This document shows, in pieces, positions 51,163 through 59,237 of a DNA stretch of 64,000 nucleotides; the stretch's first letter is position 1, and each line of letters opens with the position of its first letter. The DNA is from Clostridia bacterium (lineage in GTDB: Bacteria > Bacillota > Clostridia > Christensenellales > Borkfalkiaceae). Where the stretch lies: positions 1 to 64,000 of the forward strand of contig JAAUYS010000197.1 in assembly GCA_014804995.1 (NCBI GenBank), in the 5' to 3' direction. A program made the position numbers and the translations under genes. The notes under the pieces are model-generated. The model did not search any database, was not told the DNA's origin, and worked only from the letters and a program-made list of their open reading frames with translations.

Positions 51163-51723
51163 ATGGGTAAAAACAAAAACAGCAAAAGTTTTGAAATAGC
51201 TTTATCGGGCATAGCCTGCGCAGTTGCGTCGGGCGCGCTTGCGCTGGGTATACTCAGCGGGTATTTGGTTGCTACGGGCTATTTAATAGGCGTTATCGCG
51301 CTTATGCTTCCCCTTTCAAAACAGTTCTTTAAGGGGGGAGCGCTCGCCTATGCCGGCACGGTCATTTTAGCCGTAGTTTTGGGGGCATCAATAAGGTTCT
51401 GGGACTTGGTGCCGTTTGCAATGTTCTTCGGGTTGCACCCGCTTGCAAACGCCCTGCAAATCCGATTCAAAGTAAACAAGTGGCTGGCGTTTTTTATAAA
51501 GGCACTGTGGTTTGACGGCACGCTTATAGCAGGTTATTTTATAATCTTCGGCGGGAACCTTTACGGTACTGTTTTGCCCCAAGCCGTGTACGACTTTTTG
51601 AACAGCGGGTATATTTACCTTGTAATCTTTACCTTAGGAACGGCGCTGTTCTTTTTATACGACTACCTTATTTTCAAATGTCAGATTATGGTAAACCAAA
51701 TAGTTTACCGAATTAAAAAATAA
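51163..51723 (+). CDS. conserved integral membrane protein
   Basis: The 186-residue protein has about six hydrophobic helices, among them IALSGIACAVASGALALGILSGYL, LAYAGTVILAVVLGASI and YIYLVIFTLGTALFFLYDYLIF. The layout resembles small ECF-like or DUF membrane proteins of Clostridia, but I cannot assign a family. It starts 27 bases after the J-like gene and ends two bases before rlmD, so it is in the operon. No clear ribosome site is seen. Confidence 0.7.
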   Translation: MGKNKNSKSFEIALSGIACAVASGALALGILSGYLVATGYLIGVIALMLPLSKQFFKGGALAYAGTVILAVVLGASIRFWDLVPFAMFFGLHPLANALQIRFKVNKWLAFFIKALWFDGTLIAGYFIIFGGNLYGTVLPQAVYDFLNSGYIYLVIFTLGTALFFLYDYLIFKCQIMVNQIVYRIKK

Positions 51724-51725
51724 TT

Positions 51726-53426
51726 ATGGAAAAGAACGGAATTTACGAAGGCATCGTAAGCGCGTTAGGCACTGACGGCGAAGGAATAATAAAAATAGAA
51801 GGCACGACGGCGTTTGTGCCTTTTTGTCTTGTAGGGGAAAACGTTAAATTTAAGGCGCTTAAAGTAAAGGACAATATAGCTTACGGCAAGGTGGAAAGTA
51901 TCGAAAGTGAGGCATATTCCCGCACCAATCCGCCTTGTAGCGTGTTTTATAAGTGTGGCGGGTGCGATATTCAGCATATGGATTACACCGCCCAATTAGC
52001 TTTTAAAAAGGAGCAACTTTTCTCTACGCTGTGGAAAATAGGCGGTAACGAAACGAAAGTTGACGACGTAGTACCTTGCGACAGTCAGTTCAGGTACAGA
52101 AACAAGCTTTCACTGCCCATAGGCGTCAATGCAAACGGCGAAACCGTGTGCGGTTTTTACGCAAGACACAGCCACAGAATAGTTGAAATTGACGATTGCC
52201 TCATTCAGGCGGAGTGGGTTAAAAAAGTTATCTCCGCAGTGCTAAAATATGCGAAAGTAAGGCATATTAGGGGGTATAACGAGGAAACCCGCACCGGAGA
52301 GCTGAGAAGAATAGTTGTAAGAGAGATTAAAAACAAGTACATTTTTGCCTTGGTTACGACAAAAATGCTTGATTTAGCCCCTCTTTTAGAGGAACTTGAT
52401 AAAAATTTTGAAAATTACACCTTTTTAATCAATATAAACAAGTCGCAAAATAACGCAATTTTCTCGAAAGAGTGGCATATATGCCGTGGTTTAGGCTTTT
52501 TTGAGGCGGAAGATAACGGTATTAAGTACAAGGCGGGGGCAAGCACCTTTTTACAGGTGAACGACGATGTTCGCGCAAAACTTTACGCCCGCGTGTTGGA
52601 AGAAGCCGATGAAAACGCCGTTGCAATTGACTTGTACAGCGGTGGCGGAATGCTTACTGCGATGCTTGCAAAGAAGTGCAAAAAAGCTTACGGCATAGAA
52701 ATTGTCGAGGAAGCTTCCCGTTGCGCGGACGAGCTTAAAGAGGCAAACGGGCTAACTGTCAAGATGTTCAACGTTTGCGGAAAGGTTGAGGACAAGATAG
52801 ACGAAGTCATTTCTAAAACCGACGGGTTGAAAAAAATTATCGTCTGCGACCCGCCGAGAAAGGGTATGGAGCGTTCCGTTGTAAAGGCGGTTTCTCTATC
52901 GGGTGCGGATAAGATTGTCCTTGTAAGTTGTAACCCCGCAACCCTTGCGAGAGATTTGGGGCTTTTAACGGGGGCGTTGGAAGATTTCAGCGGGGCTTTA
53001 TACAAGACGTGCCGTAACGAGGGGCTTTACGAAGTAAAGAAGATAATTCCTTTCGATATGTTCCCTCAAACCAAGTGGTGTGAGACATTGGTTTGTCTTT
53101 CCCACAAAAAGCCCGACGGACATATCAACATAAAAGTTGAGTTCGGCGAAGAGGAAGAGCAAGTATCCTTAAAAGAAGTTGCCAAGCGTGCTGAAGAGCG
53201 TAAGCCAAAAGAAAAAGTAACTTATAAGAAAATTCAAGACTACATTGAAAAGACTTACGGCTTCAAAGTCCACACGGCTTATATTGCCGAAGTCAAGCGC
53301 AATTTAGGCTTACCTATGTACGACGCCCCTAACGCAGTCGAAGAACTGAAACATCCGCGTTCACATCCAACCCCGAAAATGGTGGAAGCGATCAAAGAAA
53401 CGTTAAAACATTTTGAGATAATTTAA
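51726..53426 (+). CDS. 23S rRNA uracil-C5-methyltransferase (RlmD/RlmCD type) with extra C-terminal domain
   Basis: The 566-residue protein has an N-terminal TRAM domain (residues 1-60), the iron-sulfur cysteines CSVFYKCGGCDIQH near 74-84, and the SAM-binding domain with DLYSGGGMLTAMLA. The catalytic CDPPRKG and VLVSCNPATLARDL motifs follow, the latter with the nucleophilic cysteine. It makes 5-methyluridine in 23S rRNA; whether at 1939, 747 or both is unclear. Residues about 475-566 are an additional module (VTYKKIQDYIEKTYGFKVHTAYIAEVKRNLG) beyond the usual 450-residue enzyme. Confidence 0.9.
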   Translation: MEKNGIYEGIVSALGTDGEGIIKIEGTTAFVPFCLVGENVKFKALKVKDNIAYGKVESIESEAYSRTNPPCSVFYKCGGCDIQHMDYTAQLAFKKEQLFSTLWKIGGNETKVDDVVPCDSQFRYRNKLSLPIGVNANGETVCGFYARHSHRIVEIDDCLIQAEWVKKVISAVLKYAKVRHIRGYNEETRTGELRRIVVREIKNKYIFALVTTKMLDLAPLLEELDKNFENYTFLININKSQNNAIFSKEWHICRGLGFFEAEDNGIKYKAGASTFLQVNDDVRAKLYARVLEEADENAVAIDLYSGGGMLTAMLAKKCKKAYGIEIVEEASRCADELKEANGLTVKMFNVCGKVEDKIDEVISKTDGLKKIIVCDPPRKGMERSVVKAVSLSGADKIVLVSCNPATLARDLGLLTGALEDFSGALYKTCRNEGLYEVKKIIPFDMFPQTKWCETLVCLSHKKPDGHINIKVEFGEEEEQVSLKEVAKRAEERKPKEKVTYKKIQDYIEKTYGFKVHTAYIAEVKRNLGLPMYDAPNAVEELKHPRSHPTPKMVEAIKETLKHFEII

Positions 53427-53435
53427 TAAGAATAA

Positions 53436-53477
53436 TAAAAAATACGAACCGTTTTGATAGACGGCTCGTATTTTTTG
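53436..53477 (+). terminator. terminator after rlmD
   Basis: AAATACGA.CCG and CGG.TCGTATTT pair with one mismatch around an eight-base loop, followed by TTTTGTTG. The next 260 bp up to the bioW promoter are gene-free and AT-rich; they hold a loose inverted pair around GCAGAG/CTCTGC (53511-53577) and nothing else recognised. Sequence composition changes here. Confidence 0.75.
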
Positions 53478-53736
53478 TTGTAGACGACTTTTAATTATTT
53501 ATTGCGTCACTGCAGAGGGTTTCTCAACCGGAATAAAGCTAAAGCCAAAACTACTTACGGAATATAGGCCTTCTCTGCGTCAATTTAAATTATTTTCAAA
53601 TTTTAGCAGATATCATTTTGACTAAAACTCAAATCTTAAATATGTACTATCTAAATTTTGGTATAGTGCTAATTCACGGGTGGCTATTAGGTTGTTTTGG
53701 ACTTTGTACTAAGTTTTCCTACTATAATTTATATTG

Positions 53737-53765
53737 TTGCTATTTTAACAAAATTGTGATACAAT
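53737..53765 (+). promoter_or_regulatory. sigma-A promoter of the bioW gene cluster
   Basis: TTGCTA, a 17-bp spacer and TACAAT lie about 80 bp upstream of bioW. A short TTGTT/AACAA pair overlaps it, but a proper BirA operator is not seen. Confidence 0.5.
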
Positions 53766-53843
53766 AAATGAAAAAGATTTAATGCCTAATGATTAAAATG
53801 ATTGTATGACAACTCTAACAAGTGTCTACAGCGTGAGATAGAT

Positions 53844-54548
53844 ATGTTAAATATAAGAATGAGAGCAGAAAAAAGCGGAAAACATATTTCTGGAGCTGAA
53901 AGAATTGTTGAAGATTCACTTCGGGATCAGGTAGTGCTTTCATTGCTTAAACGCGCTGAATCGAAAGATGCAGAGGCGATAAATATTAAAATCGAAACAA
54001 TTTGTGAAGATATAAAACACATTCCTTGCATTTCTGGTCCATCTGGGACGGATAAAAGTTTAGAAGAAGCTAGATGTAAGATGAAGAACATTCTTGTCTC
54101 TCTCGGGTATGACGGGGAACAAATTTTAAAATTGTTTTTTGCTTTGTCTCGTTTGAGGGGTGCAACAATTGTAGACGTGAATTCACTTGAGCGGTTGGAA
54201 CCGGATAAGCAGCGCGGTATCCGTGTTAGTGCCTTTGATTCTATAAATCCGGATTTATCAGGGAAAAAAGATCACAGAAGAGAAGCAAAATTATTAGCAA
54301 GCAAAGTAATATCTTGCCCCAATGTGGTCGCTGAAATATGTGTAACAGATGATGTTAATTATACTTTTGGGTATATTGCATCAAAAAAGTTAGGATATAT
54401 AGGCATAACGCATGTTAAAGAACCGCAGCTTGAGTGGGGCGCACGTGTAATCTTGTTTGATGGTACAATTGGAAGCGGAAGTTATGAGGAAAAACTAAGT
54501 AGGACCATAGAATATTTAGAAAAAACGCCAATTCTTATTGATGAATAG
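53844..54548 (+). CDS. bioW: 6-carboxyhexanoate-CoA ligase (pimeloyl-CoA synthetase)
   Basis: About 234 residues from ATG 53844; the longer frame adds 14 unlike the family. It has IRMRAEKSGKHISGAERIV at the N-terminus, LRGATIVDVNSLERLEPDKQRGIRVS in the middle and VVAEICVTDDVNYTFGYIASKKLGY near the C-terminus, all matching BioW. It activates pimelate to pimeloyl-CoA, the first biotin precursor. No other biotin gene is nearby. The next gene starts within about 85 bp on the same strand, so it may be cotranscribed with the NACHT cluster. Codon use is AT-rich like the rest of the island. Confidence 0.88.
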   Translation: MLNIRMRAEKSGKHISGAERIVEDSLRDQVVLSLLKRAESKDAEAINIKIETICEDIKHIPCISGPSGTDKSLEEARCKMKNILVSLGYDGEQILKLFFALSRLRGATIVDVNSLERLEPDKQRGIRVSAFDSINPDLSGKKDHRREAKLLASKVISCPNVVAEICVTDDVNYTFGYIASKKLGYIGITHVKEPQLEWGARVILFDGTIGSGSYEEKLSRTIEYLEKTPILIDE

Positions 54549-54632
54549 ACTTAATTTTTTCAAGTTTTTAATTTGTTGTTACGCAAGACCAATATAATTG
54601 CAGATTTAGGTGGCAGACTATGGGAGAAGGTT

Positions 54633-55403
54633 ATGGTATTTTTAAATTGGTTAAAAAATGCATTTATTGACGACTTGTTCGTAGGAATGGATTTGGGACA
54701 ATTTATTCCAAGTTTGGTGGCAACAATTGTCGGTATCTTTGTACCATTTCTAATACAGAGACGTGTTGACAAGAATCATAGAATTAATGACGCATTGCAA
54801 CATCTTTGTGTTATCAGAGATGAGCTGCTATCCGTTAAAGACCAAATTGCTGAAATAGCACGTGAAAACTTTGATGGTTTACATTTGGCCCCCATCAAGA
54901 CTCCCATATGGGATGGCTTGCGAAATTCTAATGGGCTAATACTTATCTCGGAATTGCACAATGAGTTGTTAAAGAAAGAAAAGGGGAAAAAGGCACAAGC
55001 GGAAAACACAATTGCAAAAAAAGATTGGTATGAGAGGATCTTTTCCGTCTATAGTGGGATTGATGAATATAATCGTTGGTGGAATTTATATTCGGATAAG
55101 GTATTTGAACAAGGCACAAAGGATGTTTTATATTCCATTGAGAAAAAATTGAGATCTATGGATGGCGCTTCCAAAATAATAGATGGTGAGGCACAGACGA
55201 AAAAAAATGCTTTGACGAATATAGAAAAGGGTATAACTGACTTGGGCGATAAGCTTTGTGAAGAAATTAATAAAACACAGGAGCTCACCTCTCAGGTACA
55301 GCAAGAAAAAATCCCGCCGGAAAACATCACTTATTTAATTATGCTGATAAATGAAATAATCAATTCGCTATCCAAACCATCAAAGGAAAAGAAGAAGAAA
55401 TAA
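54633..55403 (+). CDS. membrane-anchored coiled-coil protein, unknown
   Basis: About 256 residues from ATG 54633, preceded by GGGAGAAGG; a TTG at 54573 would add 20 residues. One transmembrane helix lies near residues 22-42 (LGQFIPSLVATIVGIFVPFLI), followed by QRRVDKN, so the bulk should be cytoplasmic. The remainder is charged and helical, with a likely coiled coil near the C-terminus (ITDLGDKLCEEINKTQELTSQVQQE). I recognise no family. It lies 22 bp upstream of the NACHT gene, suggesting a membrane partner or effector of it. Confidence 0.7.
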   Translation: MVFLNWLKNAFIDDLFVGMDLGQFIPSLVATIVGIFVPFLIQRRVDKNHRINDALQHLCVIRDELLSVKDQIAEIARENFDGLHLAPIKTPIWDGLRNSNGLILISELHNELLKKEKGKKAQAENTIAKKDWYERIFSVYSGIDEYNRWWNLYSDKVFEQGTKDVLYSIEKKLRSMDGASKIIDGEAQTKKNALTNIEKGITDLGDKLCEEINKTQELTSQVQQEKIPPENITYLIMLINEIINSLSKPSKEKKKK

Positions 55404-55425
55404 ATTTATCACGTAGGAAAAAAAT

Positions 55426-58272
55426 ATGACATTCTTTAATCCCTTACATCCAGAATTAAACGCAGATAATGAAAAAGCTCAAGTTGAGGTTCCCGCGCGG
55501 AATGAACTTTTGGAGAAGCACTTTGAGATAATTAAAAAATTATCTGGATCCTTAGATTTAAATACTACCTCTATTGATTCAACGAACGAGCAGGAGGGTT
55601 CTCTGTCTGAAATCGATCAGATCTTTGTGTCAGTTCCAACAAATATCAGTATTGATGTGGTTGTAGAAAACAAGCGCATCAAAGAAATATCTGATGGTAA
55701 CGCACACTATTGCGTCGGTGAGGACAGTAATAAATACAAGGATTGCATTGATACATTTAACGAGATTATTTCTCCTAATACTGAATTGGGGCTGGAAGCA
55801 TCTTCAAAACGCTCGTTGATTCTTCGTCCATATTGGAAAGATGGAACAATTAAGAACTTTTTATGTTTAAAGCCTATTGATATTATCGCCTCAAACCATT
55901 ATAGTATCGCATTGGGCGGACCTGGATCGGGGAAAAGCACATTGCTAAAATATCTGTCGGTATTATTAGCAAAGCAATATTATAGTGATTCCGATTTGCT
56001 GAAGCAAGATGCTTATTCCAAGTTCTTCTTCAGACAAAAATATATTCCTGTTTTTGTACAATTGCGTCAGTTGTTTACTGTCATAGACATTGTCCAAGAT
56101 CCAATAACGAATATAACGGAAAATGCATTGCTGCAATTTTTGTTTGATAAACCAGAATATGAAAATAAATGGAGAGAGTTAGGCAACCTACTTGCCCAAA
56201 ATAATGTTATTCTGTTTTTTGATGGCATTGACGAAATATTTGTCGGGAACGTACGTCAAGTTGTGCAGAGGCTTGTAAGGGTAGCAAAAGAAATCAACCC
56301 TGATGTTAAAATTGTTTTTTCAAGCAGAAAAGAAAGCTATTCTACTTGGCAGTTGAACGATTTTATGGCATTTGAATTATGTCCTATTGACAAGCCGTGC
56401 CAACAACTTTTGGCACGGAAAGTTTTAGAGACATATCTTTTCCCTGATTTTGACGAAAAATATAAAACTCTTATCGAGCAATTGAACCATTGCGGATTGG
56501 ATGAACGCATAGTTGGAAATCCGTTATTTCTATCTCTAATGGTTGTTATATACGCCGTAAATGGTGAATTGCCCGATCAGAAAAGCGTAATGCTTGATCA
56601 AAGTATTAAATTTTTGATAAGGCGTTGGCAAGCAAAGATATCGAGCACGAATACAAATAACAACTACGAAGTGGATCAGCTGTATGCTGCTTTAAAGGGT
56701 ATTGCTTATTTCACTATAAATGATGTCGCTTTAAACGCCAATCCGCTGATTATAAGAAAAGAAACAATTCTCACCGCATTAGAGGCACTTGTAGCCCGAA
56801 ATGCTCTTGACGCTTTTATTACAAATAACGACATTATTGCAAAGCGAGAGATGCTTTTGAAATGCTTGCAGGATAGCGTGGGTGTTATTGTTCCATCTGT
56901 GGCAACAGACCAGTTTGAATTTTCTCATAGGCACTTTCAAGAGTATCTTGTAGCCAGTAAAATTGTTGAACAGCCCGACTTGCAAAAGTTTTTATTGGAC
57001 ATAATCATTTCCAATAAAGGTGTTCATCAAGAGATATATTTTATGGTTATAGAAATACTCTTTGACAAGGCTGAGTATTTAAAAATTTGGTCTCTGCTGC
57101 AATATTTTATGTGTAGTAAACGTTTTAGTGCAGTAGATGATACTTTAAAAGCCTGGATAACGTGGTTTTGTTGCAGAGTGGTTGCATTAAGAGATTATAC
57201 ATTGTTAGAAACGGCCGCTGAAAACGACTTTATGACTCAAAGTGTTTTAACAACTCTCAACAAGTACACAAATACTTTAATTTCTACAACGAATGAACTG
57301 TCTCTTAAACAACGAATCGAGTGCGCGAGATTTTTGGGTGAGATTCAGGAAAAAGTAGAATTAAAAACGCAAACGGATTTTGCCACTGACATAGCACAAG
57401 AATTGGGTGATAAACGCGAGGGAGTAGCATTAAACAAAGACACTTTGCCGGATATCATTTGGTGTAACATACCTGAGGGTGATTTTACAATGGGTATCAC
57501 CGACGAAGAGGTAAAAATTATTCAATGCGACCATCCGGATTCGGACTTCAGCCGTGAGCAGCCTTGCGTTGGCTTGCATATAAAAGAATTTGAAATCAGT
57601 AAATATCCTATTACTATAGCGCAGTTTATGGCCTTTGTGGAAGCCGGAGCATATGAGAACCGTGAGTATTGGCAATGGTCAGAAGTTAGCAAGGAGTGGT
57701 TTGAAAAAGTAGGTTCAAAAAAAATAGATCCGGCAAAGGGTTTCCAAAAGCCCAATGTGATAAACGCTCCAATTGTGGATATATCATGGATAGAGGCCGT
57801 AGGATTTTGCGTGTGGTTAGGCAAGCTTACAAATACAAAAATTCGATTGCCGTATGAATCTGAATGGGAATATGTGGCAAAAAGACATTATCGTACATAT
57901 AGCTATTCTGAAGAGTTTGAAGTCGAAAAGTATGTCAGCAGGCGGCTAGGCTTGGAGGCGGCTGCGCCGGTGGGAGTCCATATGTGCGAATATGAAAATT
58001 ATCCAAGCGATTTAACTGGTAACATTTGGGAATGGACACAAACTTTGATTCCAATAGATCAGGAGCATCTTAAGGACTACATCCGCCTACAATCCAAGAG
58101 AGATATAGAGCTTTCATCAAAGGAGCTTAATAAGGATTCCCGCATGGTTGCAAGAGGTGGCTCGTTTTTAAATGTGGCATTTCAGGACAGAAACAGCTAT
58201 CGTGGAAGGGATTATATCTGGAACCACATCACTAGGAGACAGGGATTCCGTATAGTAAAGGAGCATACCTAA
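55426..58272 (+). CDS. NACHT-type STAND NTPase fused to an FGE-fold domain
   Basis: The 948-residue protein has an N-terminal segment of about 150 residues without a recognised effector domain. A NACHT NTPase follows with Walker A GGPGSGKSTLLKYL near 164 and Walker B VILFFDGIDEIF near 261, then a helical region (about 350-660). From about 675 to the end it has a formylglycine-generating-enzyme/C-type-lectin fold (EGDFTMGITDEE, YPITIAQFMAFVE, RLPYESEWEYVAKR, DLTGNIWEWTQTL, ARGGSFLNVAF, GFRIV). The catalytic cysteines of true FGE are missing from the final motif, so it is likely a binding domain. Bacterial NACHT proteins commonly sense phage. Its stop overlaps the next gene. Confidence 0.85.
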   Translation: MTFFNPLHPELNADNEKAQVEVPARNELLEKHFEIIKKLSGSLDLNTTSIDSTNEQEGSLSEIDQIFVSVPTNISIDVVVENKRIKEISDGNAHYCVGEDSNKYKDCIDTFNEIISPNTELGLEASSKRSLILRPYWKDGTIKNFLCLKPIDIIASNHYSIALGGPGSGKSTLLKYLSVLLAKQYYSDSDLLKQDAYSKFFFRQKYIPVFVQLRQLFTVIDIVQDPITNITENALLQFLFDKPEYENKWRELGNLLAQNNVILFFDGIDEIFVGNVRQVVQRLVRVAKEINPDVKIVFSSRKESYSTWQLNDFMAFELCPIDKPCQQLLARKVLETYLFPDFDEKYKTLIEQLNHCGLDERIVGNPLFLSLMVVIYAVNGELPDQKSVMLDQSIKFLIRRWQAKISSTNTNNNYEVDQLYAALKGIAYFTINDVALNANPLIIRKETILTALEALVARNALDAFITNNDIIAKREMLLKCLQDSVGVIVPSVATDQFEFSHRHFQEYLVASKIVEQPDLQKFLLDIIISNKGVHQEIYFMVIEILFDKAEYLKIWSLLQYFMCSKRFSAVDDTLKAWITWFCCRVVALRDYTLLETAAENDFMTQSVLTTLNKYTNTLISTTNELSLKQRIECARFLGEIQEKVELKTQTDFATDIAQELGDKREGVALNKDTLPDIIWCNIPEGDFTMGITDEEVKIIQCDHPDSDFSREQPCVGLHIKEFEISKYPITIAQFMAFVEAGAYENREYWQWSEVSKEWFEKVGSKKIDPAKGFQKPNVINAPIVDISWIEAVGFCVWLGKLTNTKIRLPYESEWEYVAKRHYRTYSYSEEFEVEKYVSRRLGLEAAAPVGVHMCEYENYPSDLTGNIWEWTQTLIPIDQEHLKDYIRLQSKRDIELSSKELNKDSRMVARGGSFLNVAFQDRNSYRGRDYIWNHITRRQGFRIVKEHT

Positions 58273-58652
58273 TGAGTTTTTTTGTAATATCAAAAGAAGG
58301 TAATGGCCCGGTTTTCAGAAAAGGAGACTATGCTGAGCTGTGCTATGAGATTCGTATCGCATGCGAAAACCCTCCAGAAGCCAAATGTAAGGGATGCCAT
58401 GAGGGAACTCGTCCGAGAGATCCCGCAGAGAAAGGTGTTGCATGCGTTTACATTGGTGATGGGCAGGTGCACAAGTTTATCGATGATGCCTTATCAAGTG
58501 GACAATTTCGGCATGGAAGTGCAATTCTATTTTATTTATCTGCAGAGGATGCCTTTGCAGATGTCGGTGCGGATAACCGTGTGGGACCAAATAGTGCACT
58601 TTGCGTTCGCATTGAGGAAGTATCGTTTAATTCATATGGTAAGAACAAATAA
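58272..58652 (+). CDS. small protein coupled to the NACHT gene, unknown
   Basis: The 126-residue protein starts at the ATG of TAATG, sharing one base with the NACHT stop, so translation is coupled. It has a predicted alpha/beta fold, with a cysteine group CENPPEAKCKGCHEG near residues 31-45 that could bind metal, and VACVYIGDGQVHKF and ALCVRIEEVSF strands. I recognise no family. An alternative frame at 58303 is a shadow. The tight coupling implies it works with the NACHT protein. Confidence 0.75.
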   Translation: MSFFVISKEGNGPVFRKGDYAELCYEIRIACENPPEAKCKGCHEGTRPRDPAEKGVACVYIGDGQVHKFIDDALSSGQFRHGSAILFYLSAEDAFADVGADNRVGPNSALCVRIEEVSFNSYGKNK

Positions 58653-58678
58653 TCCAATAGGTTTTTAGAATCATTGAT

Positions 58679-59191
58679 ATGAAAGCGTTATCAAAAAACA
58701 TGTTTCGTTTAAGAAAAATTTTCCATAAATGTCTTCCTAGAACGGGTGCTTTAGGAAGAATGGTTGAGTTAACGATTAAAAAAACATCGCATACTCAGCT
58801 TGGAAATAATCTTCGGATTGCTTCATTTGGCACGCTTCGGGTTTATGGAAATGCCACGCTGCACATAGGCGAAAATTTTCAATCTAATAATGGCTTGATG
58901 CTGATTTGTCGAAATCAAGTAAAAATTGGGCGAGACGTTACAATTGGTCCCAATGTTTGTATCGTGGATTTTAATCATGATTTCAACCATGAAAATTTGC
59001 GGGATAATTTTATAATGGGCTCTGTAGAAATAGGCGACAATGTTTGGATTGGCGCAAGCGTCATTATCTTTCCGAATAGCGTGATAGGCAACAATTGTGT
59101 GATTGGCGCAGGTAGTATTGTCACAGGAACAATACAGGATGGGACAATATATTTTAATCAAATACAAAAAGTTCAAAAAAATAAGAGTTAA
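58679..59191 (+). CDS. left-handed beta-helix (hexapeptide repeat) acetyltransferase
   Basis: The 170-residue protein has hexapeptide repeats from about residue 45 (LHIGENF, VKIGRDVTIGPNVCI, VEIGDNVWIGASVIIFPNSVIGNNCVIGAGSIVTG). It also has the conserved catalytic-histidine segment DFNHDFNHENL of the CatB/maltose O-acetyltransferase group. It probably O-acetylates a sugar of a surface glycan. It lies at the start of a run of glycan genes, 26 bp after the small protein gene. Confidence 0.87.
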   Translation: MKALSKNMFRLRKIFHKCLPRTGALGRMVELTIKKTSHTQLGNNLRIASFGTLRVYGNATLHIGENFQSNNGLMLICRNQVKIGRDVTIGPNVCIVDFNHDFNHENLRDNFIMGSVEIGDNVWIGASVIIFPNSVIGNNCVIGAGSIVTGTIQDGTIYFNQIQKVQKNKS

Positions 59192-59237
59192 TAATTCGAT
59201 GTTTTAATATCAAGAGAAATAAAAAAAGAGGTGTTTT

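Noticed and set aside
53700-53770. BirA (biotin) operator before bioW
   Set aside because: Only a short TTGTT/AACAA pair is present; the length and spacing do not match known BirA sites.
55426-58272. Diversity-generating retroelement target
   Set aside because: The FGE fold fits a variable protein, but no reverse transcriptase, template repeat or adenine-biased duplicate was seen in the window.
58303-58668. 121-residue frame overlapping the small NACHT-linked gene
   Set aside because: The other frame is coupled to the NACHT stop and has better codon use; this one is a shadow.
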